A stretch of 64,000 bases of DNA from Prorocentrum cordatum. Taxonomy: Eukaryota; Sar; Dinophyceae; Prorocentrales; Prorocentraceae. The position numbers and the translations under genes are program-made. Location of the stretch: positions 599,998-663,997 of the forward strand of contig CAUYUJ010009446.1 of assembly GCA_963575745.1 (NCBI GenBank), in the 5' to 3' direction. Positions 8,805 to 17,985 of this stretch are shown here, one piece after another. Below the pieces are notes generated by a model, which was not told the origin of the DNA, searched no databases, and was given only the letters and a program-made list of their open reading frames with translations. How positions within the stretch are numbered: the stretch's first letter is position 1; each line of letters starts with the position of its first letter.

Positions 8805-9520
8805 GCGAATGCACGCGGCGCAAAGGCGAGAGCCATAGTTTGAAAAGGAAGTGCTCGCCATCCTTGAAGTTGAGGAGTTTTTGTTTGGGCGAATGGTGAT
8901 CGTTTTCTGATTCATTGTTTTGCCGAACGGCGCGGGCCCTCGGACCCCTCTCCCCCCCCTCCGTGGAGAAGATCTTGGCTGTTTTTGGCGCCTGTTTCAG
9001 GCAGGTGGAGCCTCCTCCATAGGACGCACTGCCGCAAACAGTCGCATTAAGCAGAGGTCTGGAGACAGACCCCCCTCCTCCCCACCCCTTCTGCCCAATG
9101 TCGAAACGCCAAAAAAGAAAACGTTCACGTGTGCGCACGCTAGGGCGAAAACCACATGTTGAAAACGCACTGCCCTCCACCGGTGAAACGCTTGCAAAGT
9201 TTGAGACGGATGTGCACGACGCTAAGTAGAGAGCCGCTTGTTGGAATCGACCCGTCCTCCATCCGTGGAACGCTTGCAATCTTTGAAGATGAGCGTGCGC
9301 GGCGCCAAGGCGAGAGCCACAGTTTGAAAAGGAACCGTCCTCCGTCCGCCAAGCTGTTACAAACTTGTGACGGATGTTCGCGGCGTTTCGGCGGGAGCCA
9401 CATTTTGAAAACCCGTCATTTTCCACCCGTGAAGCGGTTGCAAACTTTTGTGGCAACTGCGCGCGACGCTAAGGCGGGAGCCACGTTTTGAAAACCGCCC
9501 GCCCTCCATCCGTGAAGGTA
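8805..9520. repeat. 83-bp tandem repeats, array 2
   Basis: At least six units, the last five in tandem from about 9125 to 9520 (recognition boxes near 9130, 9212, 9297, 9377 and 9460, so a spacing of 80-85). Each has GCGAGAGCCACA-type, TTGAAAA and CCGTGAAGCG-type boxes. The stretch 8870-9120 between them is unique and shows no gene. Confidence 0.65.
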
Positions 9521-9719
9521 ATAGGTGATAGAGATGTCAAGTTTCAGGGTCACAGACGGTGAGGAAGTCTCAGGGGAAACTCCTGGCCCGCCCTACCGAC
9601 GCGTCTAGGGCGCGAGAACTGTTTAAGTATCAGGAAGACGGGCAGGGGAGGAGGAGGAGGAGGGCGTTAGGGCGTTAGGGTCTTTGACAAACGTCTCTCG
9701 CATCCAGCGACCCGATTAC

Positions 9720-11129
9720 TTAGTAATCAGGGTCTTCAGGCTCATCACTCCTGCGTGCCAGGAGCCGAGCCTCTTCTTCGAGACGCCTCTCAGCTCGGCA
9801 AAATATAACCGCTTCACGGGGGTCACCAAAGCCGTGAAACTGAGCAATTCGATACATATCAAGAGCCTCGGGGAAAACCAACCCGTACTCTGGGGCAGGG
9901 TCACAACTCCGCTCCGAGGCCTCTTGAGCAGCAGCCAGTCTCCCTTCCCACAACGCTCGGACCTCCTCAGGCGGCTCAGCACAATCGCCGAGCACCGGGG
10001 GAGGGGACACCGTCGAATTGGGATGCAGGCCTCTCCGAAGCCTCGACCTCTGGGTCGCCAGACCTGGGTGCTTGGGGCCGAAACAGGGTCCCGCGAGGCC
10101 TTTCCCAGGCCTGTGACTGTGCTGCACGCTCGCGCCGCACGAGATGCAAAACAAAACTGGGGTCCCCGATTCATCTCCGACGACGGGGGCCTGCACTACA
10201 TTGTGCCTGGAGAACCTCCAAGTCTGACAACTCACCCGCTTAAGCCCAGAGATGTGGGGCACCAGGTCGGGAGAAGAAGCCGAGGAGCCAACGGAGGAAC
10301 CGAGAGCAGCGGAACCAGAGCCAGCCGAGCCCTGACTTCCCTCTGGATAAAGGCGCGCAGGCACGGCCTCGAGGATCCGCTCCCGCTCGCGCAGCTCCAG
10401 CTGCGCGTCATACTCATCGACGAGATCTGATGGGACCTGCCCTGGCAGGTCGAGCACCACCTCCGCGGTCCCACCCACCCCCTCCGAGTCCCAAAACCCT
10501 TTATCATGCCGCCAGCTGCGCAGCCGACCAAGCCACTCCGCGGCCTGTGTCACCCGGCGCTCACAGCCTTCAACGAAGAGCTCTTGCTCCTCATCCATGC
10601 TCCATAACTGGGCTCCAGCTCGGGCCCACTTATCGGCCAGCCTGTGGCCCTTGAGCATCCACAATTCCTCGAGAGACGTGGCCTCCTGCAGGGCTCGGTG
10701 AGCCTTGACCTTTACAACTTTCGCTGAGTCGCCAACTTTGGACCACCACAGCTTCCACATGTGACGGCGACTGTTGTCAGGACTCAGGGCGGTGGACGAG
10801 GAGGTGGCACGCGCAACAGACCCAGCACAATCACTGAAAACGTCGAGCGGCACCCCAGCATCTCCGTCACACGGGGGTTCACTAAATCTGGCCAACATGT
10901 GAAACGCGTAGTCTTCCCCGTCCCGCGCCCACTGGTCAGGGCCCCACCCCCGAGGAACCACCCCATACATGCAGGCAACGAAATTGCCTCCATTGTCTAC
11001 TTGGACGGCTGACCATCCTGCTCTTCTGCAGGCGCCGAACTTCGTGTGAAACACTGAACCGTCCACAAATATGCCCCCCCCCCCCCCCCCCAGCGCCATC
11101 CAGGCATGGCCCCGACAAAGCGAACCCAA
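9720..11129 (-). pseudogene. Element B RNase H and C-terminal part
   Basis: The open frame carries an RNase H: FVDGSVF gives the first Asp, GEDYAFH the Glu, FSDCAG the second Asp and GHRLADKWA the last Asp, in the same order as in element A. A C-terminal CxxC pair (FCISCG) also matches A. The frame is open, but upstream parts of ORF2 are broken, so it is not expected to be made as part of a working protein. A run of about 18 Cs at 11072-11090 (Gly run in the protein) lies just before the first Asp and is a likely place for slippage. Confidence 0.7.
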
Positions 11130-11214
11130 TTCTCCTCAGGCGCATCGGGCTTCCCAAAACAGCGCTCGGGGGAGGGGAACAAACACCTGGAAAACATTTC
11201 AGCCTCATCCTCTC

Positions 11215-11704
11215 CTAGACGAGCCACGTTCCAGGCAGCCTGCCGAAGGCTAGCGGGCAGGTCAGTCCTGCGAAGTGCGGCCGAGCAGGGGCATCAAACC
11301 CACGGTGGAAAAGCGTGCCCCTGCAGCCACGCAAAAGACGCTTGTCCGACACCGATTTTTTATGCTTCGCCAGCCTCGCCTGAGGCCAACGGATGCCCGA
11401 AACCAGACTACGGACCAGGTTCCGCTCATGCCGAGAAAGGCCTTTATCAGCCTTGCCGTGCAGAATCCTGTCAAGGGGCCCCCAGTGAAGCTCTGAAACC
11501 CAGGAGCCAAGCCACTTAAGCGCCTGGATGTCGGATGCTGCCGAGGCCATGCGCCGAGCTACCTCGACCGCACGCCCAGGCGAAAAGAACTTCAAATCCA
11601 CCTCCCCCCCAGGCCCAAACAGCTTGGTGGCAGAGGCCATGCCTTCTCCAACACGAGCGAGGGCGAGGAGGAGGGCCTGGGCAGGGTTGGTGCACTTGCC
11701 TCAT
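11215..11704 (-). pseudogene. Element B fragment between RT and RNase H
   Basis: Two overlapping frames (11215-11640 and 11516-11704) hold the region that in element A links RT to RNase H: GIRWPQARLAKHK in B matches NAHWPQARLSAHG in A. A frameshift near 11640-11700 divides it. The zinc knuckle that follows in A is eroded here. Confidence 0.55.
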
Positions 11705-11822
11705 GGAGCCTTCTGCCTGAGAATCGAACGATCCCCCTCCGGAACCGCCTCCAAGACCCCTTCAGACAGCAGAGAGGTCTCCAAGCAGGCAGTCCACGCT
11801 TTAACAACTTCACCCGTGTGAA

Positions 11823-13640
11823 TCAGCAGGGGCCCCTCCAGAACCCCCGATACATCGTCTTAATTCGGAGCCCTACACTGGCCCCCATGGGGAGCCTACC
11901 CTCAGACTTCAGGGCCGAAACCCTCAGACCATTGAGTTTCCCATCAGCAATTCCTGTCACCGCTGAGCCCCAGATGGCCGTAGCCGTGGGAGAGCATCGA
12001 AAGACCTTCTCAACCTTGGCGCCCGCCGCTCTCAGAGTATGGACTCGATCCGCAGACTTATGAGCTTTAGCAAGACGTTTGTTTTGTTCCACAACACTGC
12101 GCAGCACGCCTGACGAGCCATCTCCGCCGAGGCAGCGGAGGCCCCTGGCACGCTCGAGCTTGCCCTCCCAGGACGAGGCGAGGATGCTGGCGAGCTCGGC
12201 GTCGCCGGTGAGCCAGCCAGTCTTGTCCCAGTTGACCTGCAGCTTCCTCTCCGAGAGGCCCTCGGCCACGAACCGAAGAGCAGCAGGTAGTTGCTCTCCA
12301 ACAAGGCGCGCAGTGCCGAGTGCTTGCAGCATCTAGTCATCCACGAGCGACTGCGCTCTCACCAGAGGATGCCGCCGCACCTGCTCCATCAGCAGAGTGT
12401 GAACCATCAGTTTTGCGAGACCGAGCGCACAGCTGCAGCCCGCGGCGATCGTGCCATTGGCATACACCACCACCGAGAGGGCCCCCTGGTACTGCGCTCT
12501 TCGCCCAAGCCTGTACGCACAGCAGAGCGCCCGCAAGAGCGCCAAGGGGAACTGCGTCGCCTTCGCCTCGCGAAGAAGAGTATCGTGCGACACGTGCTCG
12601 TAGTACTTGCTGAGGTCCAGCGCAGCCGTGCCCGAAGCCATGCCGCCCACCTGCACGCAGTGCGCGGCAAGCAGGTTGTGGACGTGCCCTGCTCGGTCGC
12701 ACGTCCTGCCCAGGCCTCCCCAGTAGAAGTCGCCCTCCAGTTGCCTCTCCCACTTGGCCACCAGCGGCTGCCTCAGGCGACTCCATAGCCGCAGCCACGG
12801 GCAATTGAGCACGATCGGTCGCACTCCTCACCCAGGTGGGGGCTTGGGCAAGAAGGAGATCAGCATGAGAAAGAGGCGCATGTCGATCGGGTCCCGCTCC
12901 CACGCATGCAGCACATCGAGGAACCTCGACTGGTAACTCTGCGGCAGCCACCGCAGCTGCCTGGGATGGAACTTGTCCCAGCCCAATCCTGCCCTGTCGC
13001 TGTAGGTGTCGACCACCTCCCTCAGGTTCTGCAGCGTCAGCCTCGGCAGCTCCGCGGCGTCGAACTCGGCACCTCGCCAAGTGTATGGATGAACTTCATC
13101 CTCTCGAAGCTCGTGCTTCCACAGCGGGCCCCACTGCTGCATGATCTTCTCCATAGCCGCGTCGCCGCCCAGGGGCATGAGCTGCTCCTGCTCCTCATCC
13201 AGCACCTCGAACACTGACGGCTGGACCTGATGACCAGCGCGAATGAAGCCGAAGGCCGCACTGCCGCCCTTCTCCTGGGCAGCTGCACATGCCCACGCCT
13301 TCCACTCGCTCTGGTTGGCCTGCGCGTCGCGCTGCCGCAGCTGCAGCAGGTGGTCGTCGAGCGCCTCCAGCATGTAGCCAGCAGCTGACGCACTGCCAGA
13401 CCGCAGCACCGTGACCACCTTGGCGATGGACATCTTCGCCAAGGCCCCAGTGGACGGCCACCAGCCGTCCTCGATCACGAAGCCCTCGATGACCTGCAGC
13501 TGCGTGTTGAGATGAGAAAACCTTCCCAACCTCGCTCCAGCACGTAGGCTTTCTGCTGCGCTGCTTGCCGAGCTGCTGATGTGAGAGATGTCATTCTCCT
13601 GAACTCTAGCGATGACCGAGCTTTGAACTGCCTGCTCCAC
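11823..13640 (-). pseudogene. Element B reverse transcriptase with two in-frame stops
   Basis: One frame is readable from 13640 to 11823 except for two stops. TGA at 12828-12830 falls just before GVRPIVL (A has GVRPIGL), and TAG at 12333-12335 falls immediately after SLVDD, the motif C with both catalytic aspartates. RT motifs are otherwise recognisable: GLGWDKFHP, RLWSRLRQPL, ALDLSKYYEHV (motif A) and WDKTGWL. Both stops are single-base changes from sense codons, so this is a point-mutated rather than rearranged copy. Suppression of the stops cannot be excluded from sequence alone but is unlikely given the frameshifts around it. Confidence 0.7.
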
Positions 13641-14800
13641 TCCTGTGCCAAGGGTACCCTCTTGAGCTTCAGCCCAGCAGCTCGCCCACGACGCCTCTCG
13701 CAGACATCATGCAGCTGGCAGAGGTAGTCCTCCGCGTGCATGAACCAACTCTCGGCGGCCTGTTGGATGTCCCACGGCTCCGTACCTGGCGCCCAGAGCC
13801 ATTCAGAATCATCAACTTCTCGCGGCGCAGGCCGAGCAGGAGGAGGAAGCTGAAGATGAAAGCCCTCAGGTCCATCTGCTGCCGTGACAGTGGCCCTCGC
13901 ATGTACCCCCCGCAGTTTGAGCAAGACTGGTACGTGCGTGCAAATCGGCGTGGCCCAACACCGAGACTACCTCCATGCCAGTGCTCGCAAGAACTTGAGA
14001 GCATATGAAGAAATCCAGCTTCCTGCTACCACCAGTGGCCTCATCAGTGGCCGCGACAACGTCACGAGCACGCCGTGCCCACTCCTGGAGGTCCTGTGGC
14101 TCCATGTCCCAGTCGCCGCCAGCTAGTCATGGCCCTAGAAGCAGGGACACCAGCTGCAGCAAACCTCCAATATACGATATGTTCGGCTCGGTCATGCCTA
14201 TCTCCGTCGTCAAGTACACCGAGATGACACAGACTGGCGCAGTGAGCCCCGTGTTGACGGCCGCAACCTGACATCGGCTGCCAGGAAGATCGCGCCGAAG
14301 AGATGCTGGCACTTCCCGCGCAAGCACAGGCACAAACGAGGAGATGGCAACACCTGCAGAAGACTCCATCACCCCTTTCACCTGTGCTATCAGCTTTGCC
14401 TATCACCAACTGCCCTCCAGACATTGTGCCCAGCCCATCGCTTTGAGGAGCTGAGCTGCTTGTCAAACTTGAGCCGATGCTCCTGAAACAGAAAAACGTT
14501 GGGTGCCTCTCTGTTTGCATCAGCCTCCGCATACCATGCGCACAAGTCCTGAGCCTTCGACCAGTACGTGACATTGGACGACACGATAGCCAAGTCTTCC
14601 AGCTCGGTGGGCCCCTGACTGCCCAACTGCCTCTTCTCGAAGTCCGCTTCGAGCGCTAGGGGGGGGCGAGATGCCCGCGTGCTTGAGATATCCAATCTTA
14701 GATAGACAGCCAGCCCCTGGAGGTCGGTACCCTCTGGCCTCCGAGGGAGAGCTGGGTGGCGCCGAGCAGTGCATGCCCGAAGGCTGGTACCCTCTTGCAC
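13475..14800 (-). pseudogene. Element B APE-like endonuclease, frameshifted
   Basis: EEP motifs are spread over shifted frames. 14800-14390 carries SSNVTYW and FLFQEHRLK (the catalytic Glu). 14381-14127 carries VCVISVYL and ends at an in-frame TGA (14127). The same frame then resumes with GGDWDMEPQ and GGSRKLDFFI (Asp positions of DWN and DY), down to 13866. The connecting domain is in another frame (13924-13475). At least two frameshifts and one stop make it non-functional. Confidence 0.65.
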
Positions 14801-14868
14801 CCCCTATGCTCTCACAGGCGGCTGAGCAGTACGTACCTCCAGGGGGGTCCCCTGCAGCGCCAGCTCGG

Positions 14869-15954
14869 CTAAAGCCCTGGCTTGGCGGTAGTCCGAGCCT
14901 TCTTAGCGGGCATGAGGCACTCCTGGAACCGCTTGAGCTTCTCACGATCCTCGGGCTTGGCAGGGTCGCACTCGGGGAAACCGGCGGCTTTGAGGCGCTC
15001 AGGCAAGCTGGGGTCGTCCCAGTCGAACCGCGCGTCGCCATCCGCGTCGCCTGCAGCGCCACCAGCGCCACCATCAGGAGCACCGCCACCAGCTGCCTGG
15101 CCCGCTGCCTCAGCGGACGCCTGCTGCTCCTGCTGCTTAGCCTGCTCCGCGAGCTTGGTCTTGATGGCGGTGGCCTCCTCTTCGAGGGCCGAGCCAAAGA
15201 CCGTGAGCGGGGCAGCCAGCCCCACCAGGTGCTCCGAGGCCTTGAGCTTGCCCAGCACCTCCTGCATGAGGCTAAGAAGCTCGCTGGCCGTGCCGACGTC
15301 GTTCTTGCCCTCCGCGACCTTCCCGAGGACGGGACCGGCGTTGGCGAGCTCCTTCTTCTTGATGACCGCGCTGATCTCCGCCAGCGCCTCGCGATGCTGC
15401 TTCTGGTGCTCCAGCTCCTGATCGAGCTCCGCCTGCTTGGCCGCCAGCGCCTCTCGCGCAAGCTGCACCCGCTCGGAAGCTTTCTCGAGCTGCTTCTCCT
15501 TCTTGATCTTACGGAGGTGTAAGTCTTGCAGGGACTTAGAGGACAAGTCCGCCTTCGCAACCACCCCCACGTCTTCATCCACTTCGACAGGCACAAGCGT
15601 CGCTGACGCCGCCTGTGCTTGCCCTTCAGACATGCCGTGCTTTGCAGGGTTAGCGGGCAGCGCCTGCTGGAGCTCCCGCCTCGCCTGCAACATTGCCTCC
15701 TTCTTGAGCTGTGTCGCCGTACGGGTGGACGTAGGGGGCCCCTTGCCCCAGCTGCCTCCTGCCTTCAGCGGCCCTGCTGTGGACGGCTCCTGAGTCCCGT
15801 GAGCTGCGATTGCTTCAAGGATCCAGGGCGGCGCCTTCTTTCCGCACTGCTGACACTGCGTGCGCCAGCCACGATTCTTGTGCCCTCCACAACGGCCGTT
15901 GCACTTCCACTGGCGGAGCGGCGGAGGCGCATCGCGGCGACTGCTGGGTGCCAT
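14869..15954 (-). CDS. Element B ORF1: zinc-finger and coiled-coil protein
   Basis: About 361 residues from the ATG at 15954, chosen because it matches the Met-Ala-Pro start of element A's ORF1. The longer frame from 16275 adds a poly-Leu run that is only the translated pyrimidine tract. Near the N-terminus WKCNGRC ... QCQQCGK gives four cysteines that suit a zinc ribbon. From about residue 120 the protein is rich in Lys, Glu, Gln and Ala with a clear coiled-coil character (QLEKASERVQLAREAL). Role by analogy: RNA-binding ORF1 protein of the retrotransposon. Unlike the rest of element B this frame is intact. Confidence 0.65.
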   Translation of the reverse strand: MAPSSRRDAPPPLRQWKCNGRCGGHKNRGWRTQCQQCGKKAPPWILEAIAAHGTQEPSTAGPLKAGGSWGKGPPTSTRTATQLKKEAMLQARRELQQALPANPAKHGMSEGQAQAASATLVPVEVDEDVGVVAKADLSSKSLQDLHLRKIKKEKQLEKASERVQLAREALAAKQAELDQELEHQKQHREALAEISAVIKKKELANAGPVLGKVAEGKNDVGTASELLSLMQEVLGKLKASEHLVGLAAPLTVFGSALEEEATAIKTKLAEQAKQQEQQASAEAAGQAAGGGAPDGGAGGAAGDADGDARFDWDDPSLPERLKAAGFPECDPAKPEDREKLKRFQECLMPAKKARTTAKPGL

Positions 15955-16021
15955 GCAACTGGCTCGTGACAGCTGTGCCACTTCCAATCGCGCTGCCACA
16001 AAGGTCTGAAACCTGGGCATG

Positions 16022-16104
16022 GCTAGGAGGAGGAGGAGGAGGAGGAGGAGGAGGAGGAGGAGGAGGAGGAGGAGGGGGAGGAGGAGGAGGAGGAGAAGGA
16101 ACGA
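16022..16104. repeat. GGA tract at the 5' end of element B
   Basis: About 27 GGA units on the plus strand, just upstream of ORF1 in the element's direction. It matches the position of the 7039-7164 tract in element A. Confidence 0.7.
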
Positions 16105-17985
16105 TCCCCAAACGACCCCCTGTGACTGCACTCCAGCTCGTGGGAGCGGGCGGACGAGCAAGTAGACGTATTCTAAGGGGGAGTGGGAGGGCTGGAGGAA
16201 ACGGGAGAGAGAGGAGGTCGAGGACGAGGGGGCGAGGGAAGGGGCGGGGGGTGGGTGGCGAGGGGGCGAGGGCAAGCTAGGTGCGCTCGCGCCATATCCG
16301 ACAACCGGCTCGGAGATGAGCCCCTGACGCTCCTGCCGCGGGGCCCGTAATTGCAGGCGCAGGCCGTGCCGGTCGGGACAGTGCCTGGGTGGGGCCCGCG
16401 TGTGGGTTTTGGCCGGGAGGAGGGAAGGGGATACAAAGGGCGCGTTAAGCAGACAATTGGCCTGCTAGCAAGTTGTTCCTTTCTTGGTGGCCTTGGGGGG
16501 CCCACAGAGGCCTGAGGCCTAGTACACCTCAGGAGGCCCAGGGCTCGACGGTTCCACGTGCCCCCAGACTTCCGATAGCAAGACCTCTTATCGTATGTGT
16601 CTGCTGCATTCGGCTAGGCGTGGGAGTGACCCTTTGCTGGAGTGGCCTTTGGTGCGGGCACACAGTTTTCCCGCCATCACTGGCCTCTCCCGCTTGGATT
16701 GCTTGGATTTGGCCCCATAGCGGCCCCCGTAAGCCGCGCACCAAAGGTCACTCCTGCCCAGTGCCACTCCTTGTGTGCAGCTGATGCATATCCTACATCG
16801 GCGGTGCGCCCAGGGGGGAAGTGAGAAGGAGCGGGCCTTCGCAGAGGGCTCAGTCTGAGAAGTCCCGCCGCTTTCTGAGATGACCTTCTCACTCCTTCTC
16901 ACTTTCCCCCCCTCGCTCGCCGCCAATCCTTGCGCGCAGCTGGTGCATCTCATGCGGTGCTCGCTCGAGCAGGTAGACTCCGCAGCCGCTGGCTCAAGGG
17001 AGCGGCCAGATGCGGCTGTGGCGGCTCCCGCGTAGGGCGGCGGGCGGTGGGCGCCCTCGCCAGGACTCGGGGGCCAAAACGAGTTGTGGCGTTAAGCGGC
17101 CACGCGCAGAAAGGGGGGGGAGGAGGAGGGGGGAAGGCTTCATAGAAGCACCCCTGCTTCTTAGAAGGCGCAGGCCTTAGCTGGGAGGAGAAGGTAAGCA
17201 TACCTCTACCCTTCCCTCGTTTTCCCCCTGTTGGGCCTCCTGGGAGGCCCTCGTCGCCACCGCTGGATTTGCCTCGAAGTTCTGGTCAGAACGCACCCCG
17301 GGAGAGGTCTGGGGAGTAGCCGTATCAGTACAGTTGGCTTCCCCAGATACAATCAAGGCGCTAGAAGAAGGACCACTTTGCGCTGGAATAAGGACCACTT
17401 TGGGCTCAGGAGGGGCTCTGGCTTTCGGGCAGTTCCTCAGGTTCAGCTCGGGGAGCCTCTTCGTGGCCGAGGCTCACCGTGGCCAGGAATGCCCCTACGT
17501 TTCGTAGGCAGCGCTCCATGTGGCAAGCACGATGACTGCATTACACGCCCCCCCCCAAATCGACACGACCGAGGGCCACGCCAGAAGGTGCTCCAAAGGG
17601 TTGCGCCTGGTGCGGGCCATACGAAGCCAGTGTTCCGGCGGCGTTCTTGGGGCCACCCTTTGGCTCGGGGCACGCGCTTCAAGAGCATGTTTTAACCCCT
17701 GGCGATCTCGGGCATGACCCGGGCGGGTGGGAAGGGAGGGGCAGGGAGCGGGTCACGTCGCGATTCGTGCCGGCGCCGTCTGGAAATGCTTAGGAGTGGC
17801 TCATTCCCAGACTGCGCCGGCGCGAGTCGTGACCTCACCACGTGGGGCGGGGGCCGGTCACGGGTGTGATCGCGAATAACGAAAACACGCGCGCCTCTCT
17901 CCTCACCTGCTCCGCCCCGCAGGAGGCCGACGGGGGCGTCAGAGGAGTCCACGCCCGCGGCTGTGCGTCGTAGCTCGCTGGCGAC
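16105..17985. other. Intergenic stretch, no gene recognised
   Basis: GC-rich sequence between element B and the ankyrin gene. Several frames of 70-150 codons exist but none looks like a protein. It contains one dispersed repeat (17384-17545) and, at 17104-17118, a short G/GGA purine run. No promoter element can be named; dinoflagellate genes usually lack recognisable TATA boxes. Confidence 0.5.
17384..17545. repeat. Dispersed repeat, copy 1 (partner 24548-24706)
   Basis: Both copies share GCTGGAA, AGGAGGGGCTCTG, TTTCGGGC, GCCGAGGCTC, TGGCCAG and GCACGATG in the same order and spacing over about 160 bases, in the same orientation. Function unknown. Confidence 0.6.

Larger units (their letters stand above)
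9720..16104 (-). mobile_element. LINE-like non-LTR retrotransposon B (decayed)
   Basis: Same order and domain set as element A on the same strand: 5' purine tract, ORF1, EEP, RT, zinc-knuckle region, RNase H. ORF1 and the RNase H end are open, but the EEP-RT part has in-frame stops and several frameshifts. It is therefore a dead copy, related to but clearly diverged from A; the protein motifs align while the DNA does not obviously do so. Confidence 0.8.

Noticed and set aside
14869-16275. Signal-peptide-like poly-Leu at the start of the longer element B ORF1 frame
   Set aside because: It is the translated CTC tract; the conserved start with element A is at 15954.
16980-16998. Spliced-leader-like CCGCAGCCGCTGGCTCAAG
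   Set aside because: Needs a 2-base deletion plus three substitutions; GC-rich background makes it unconvincing.
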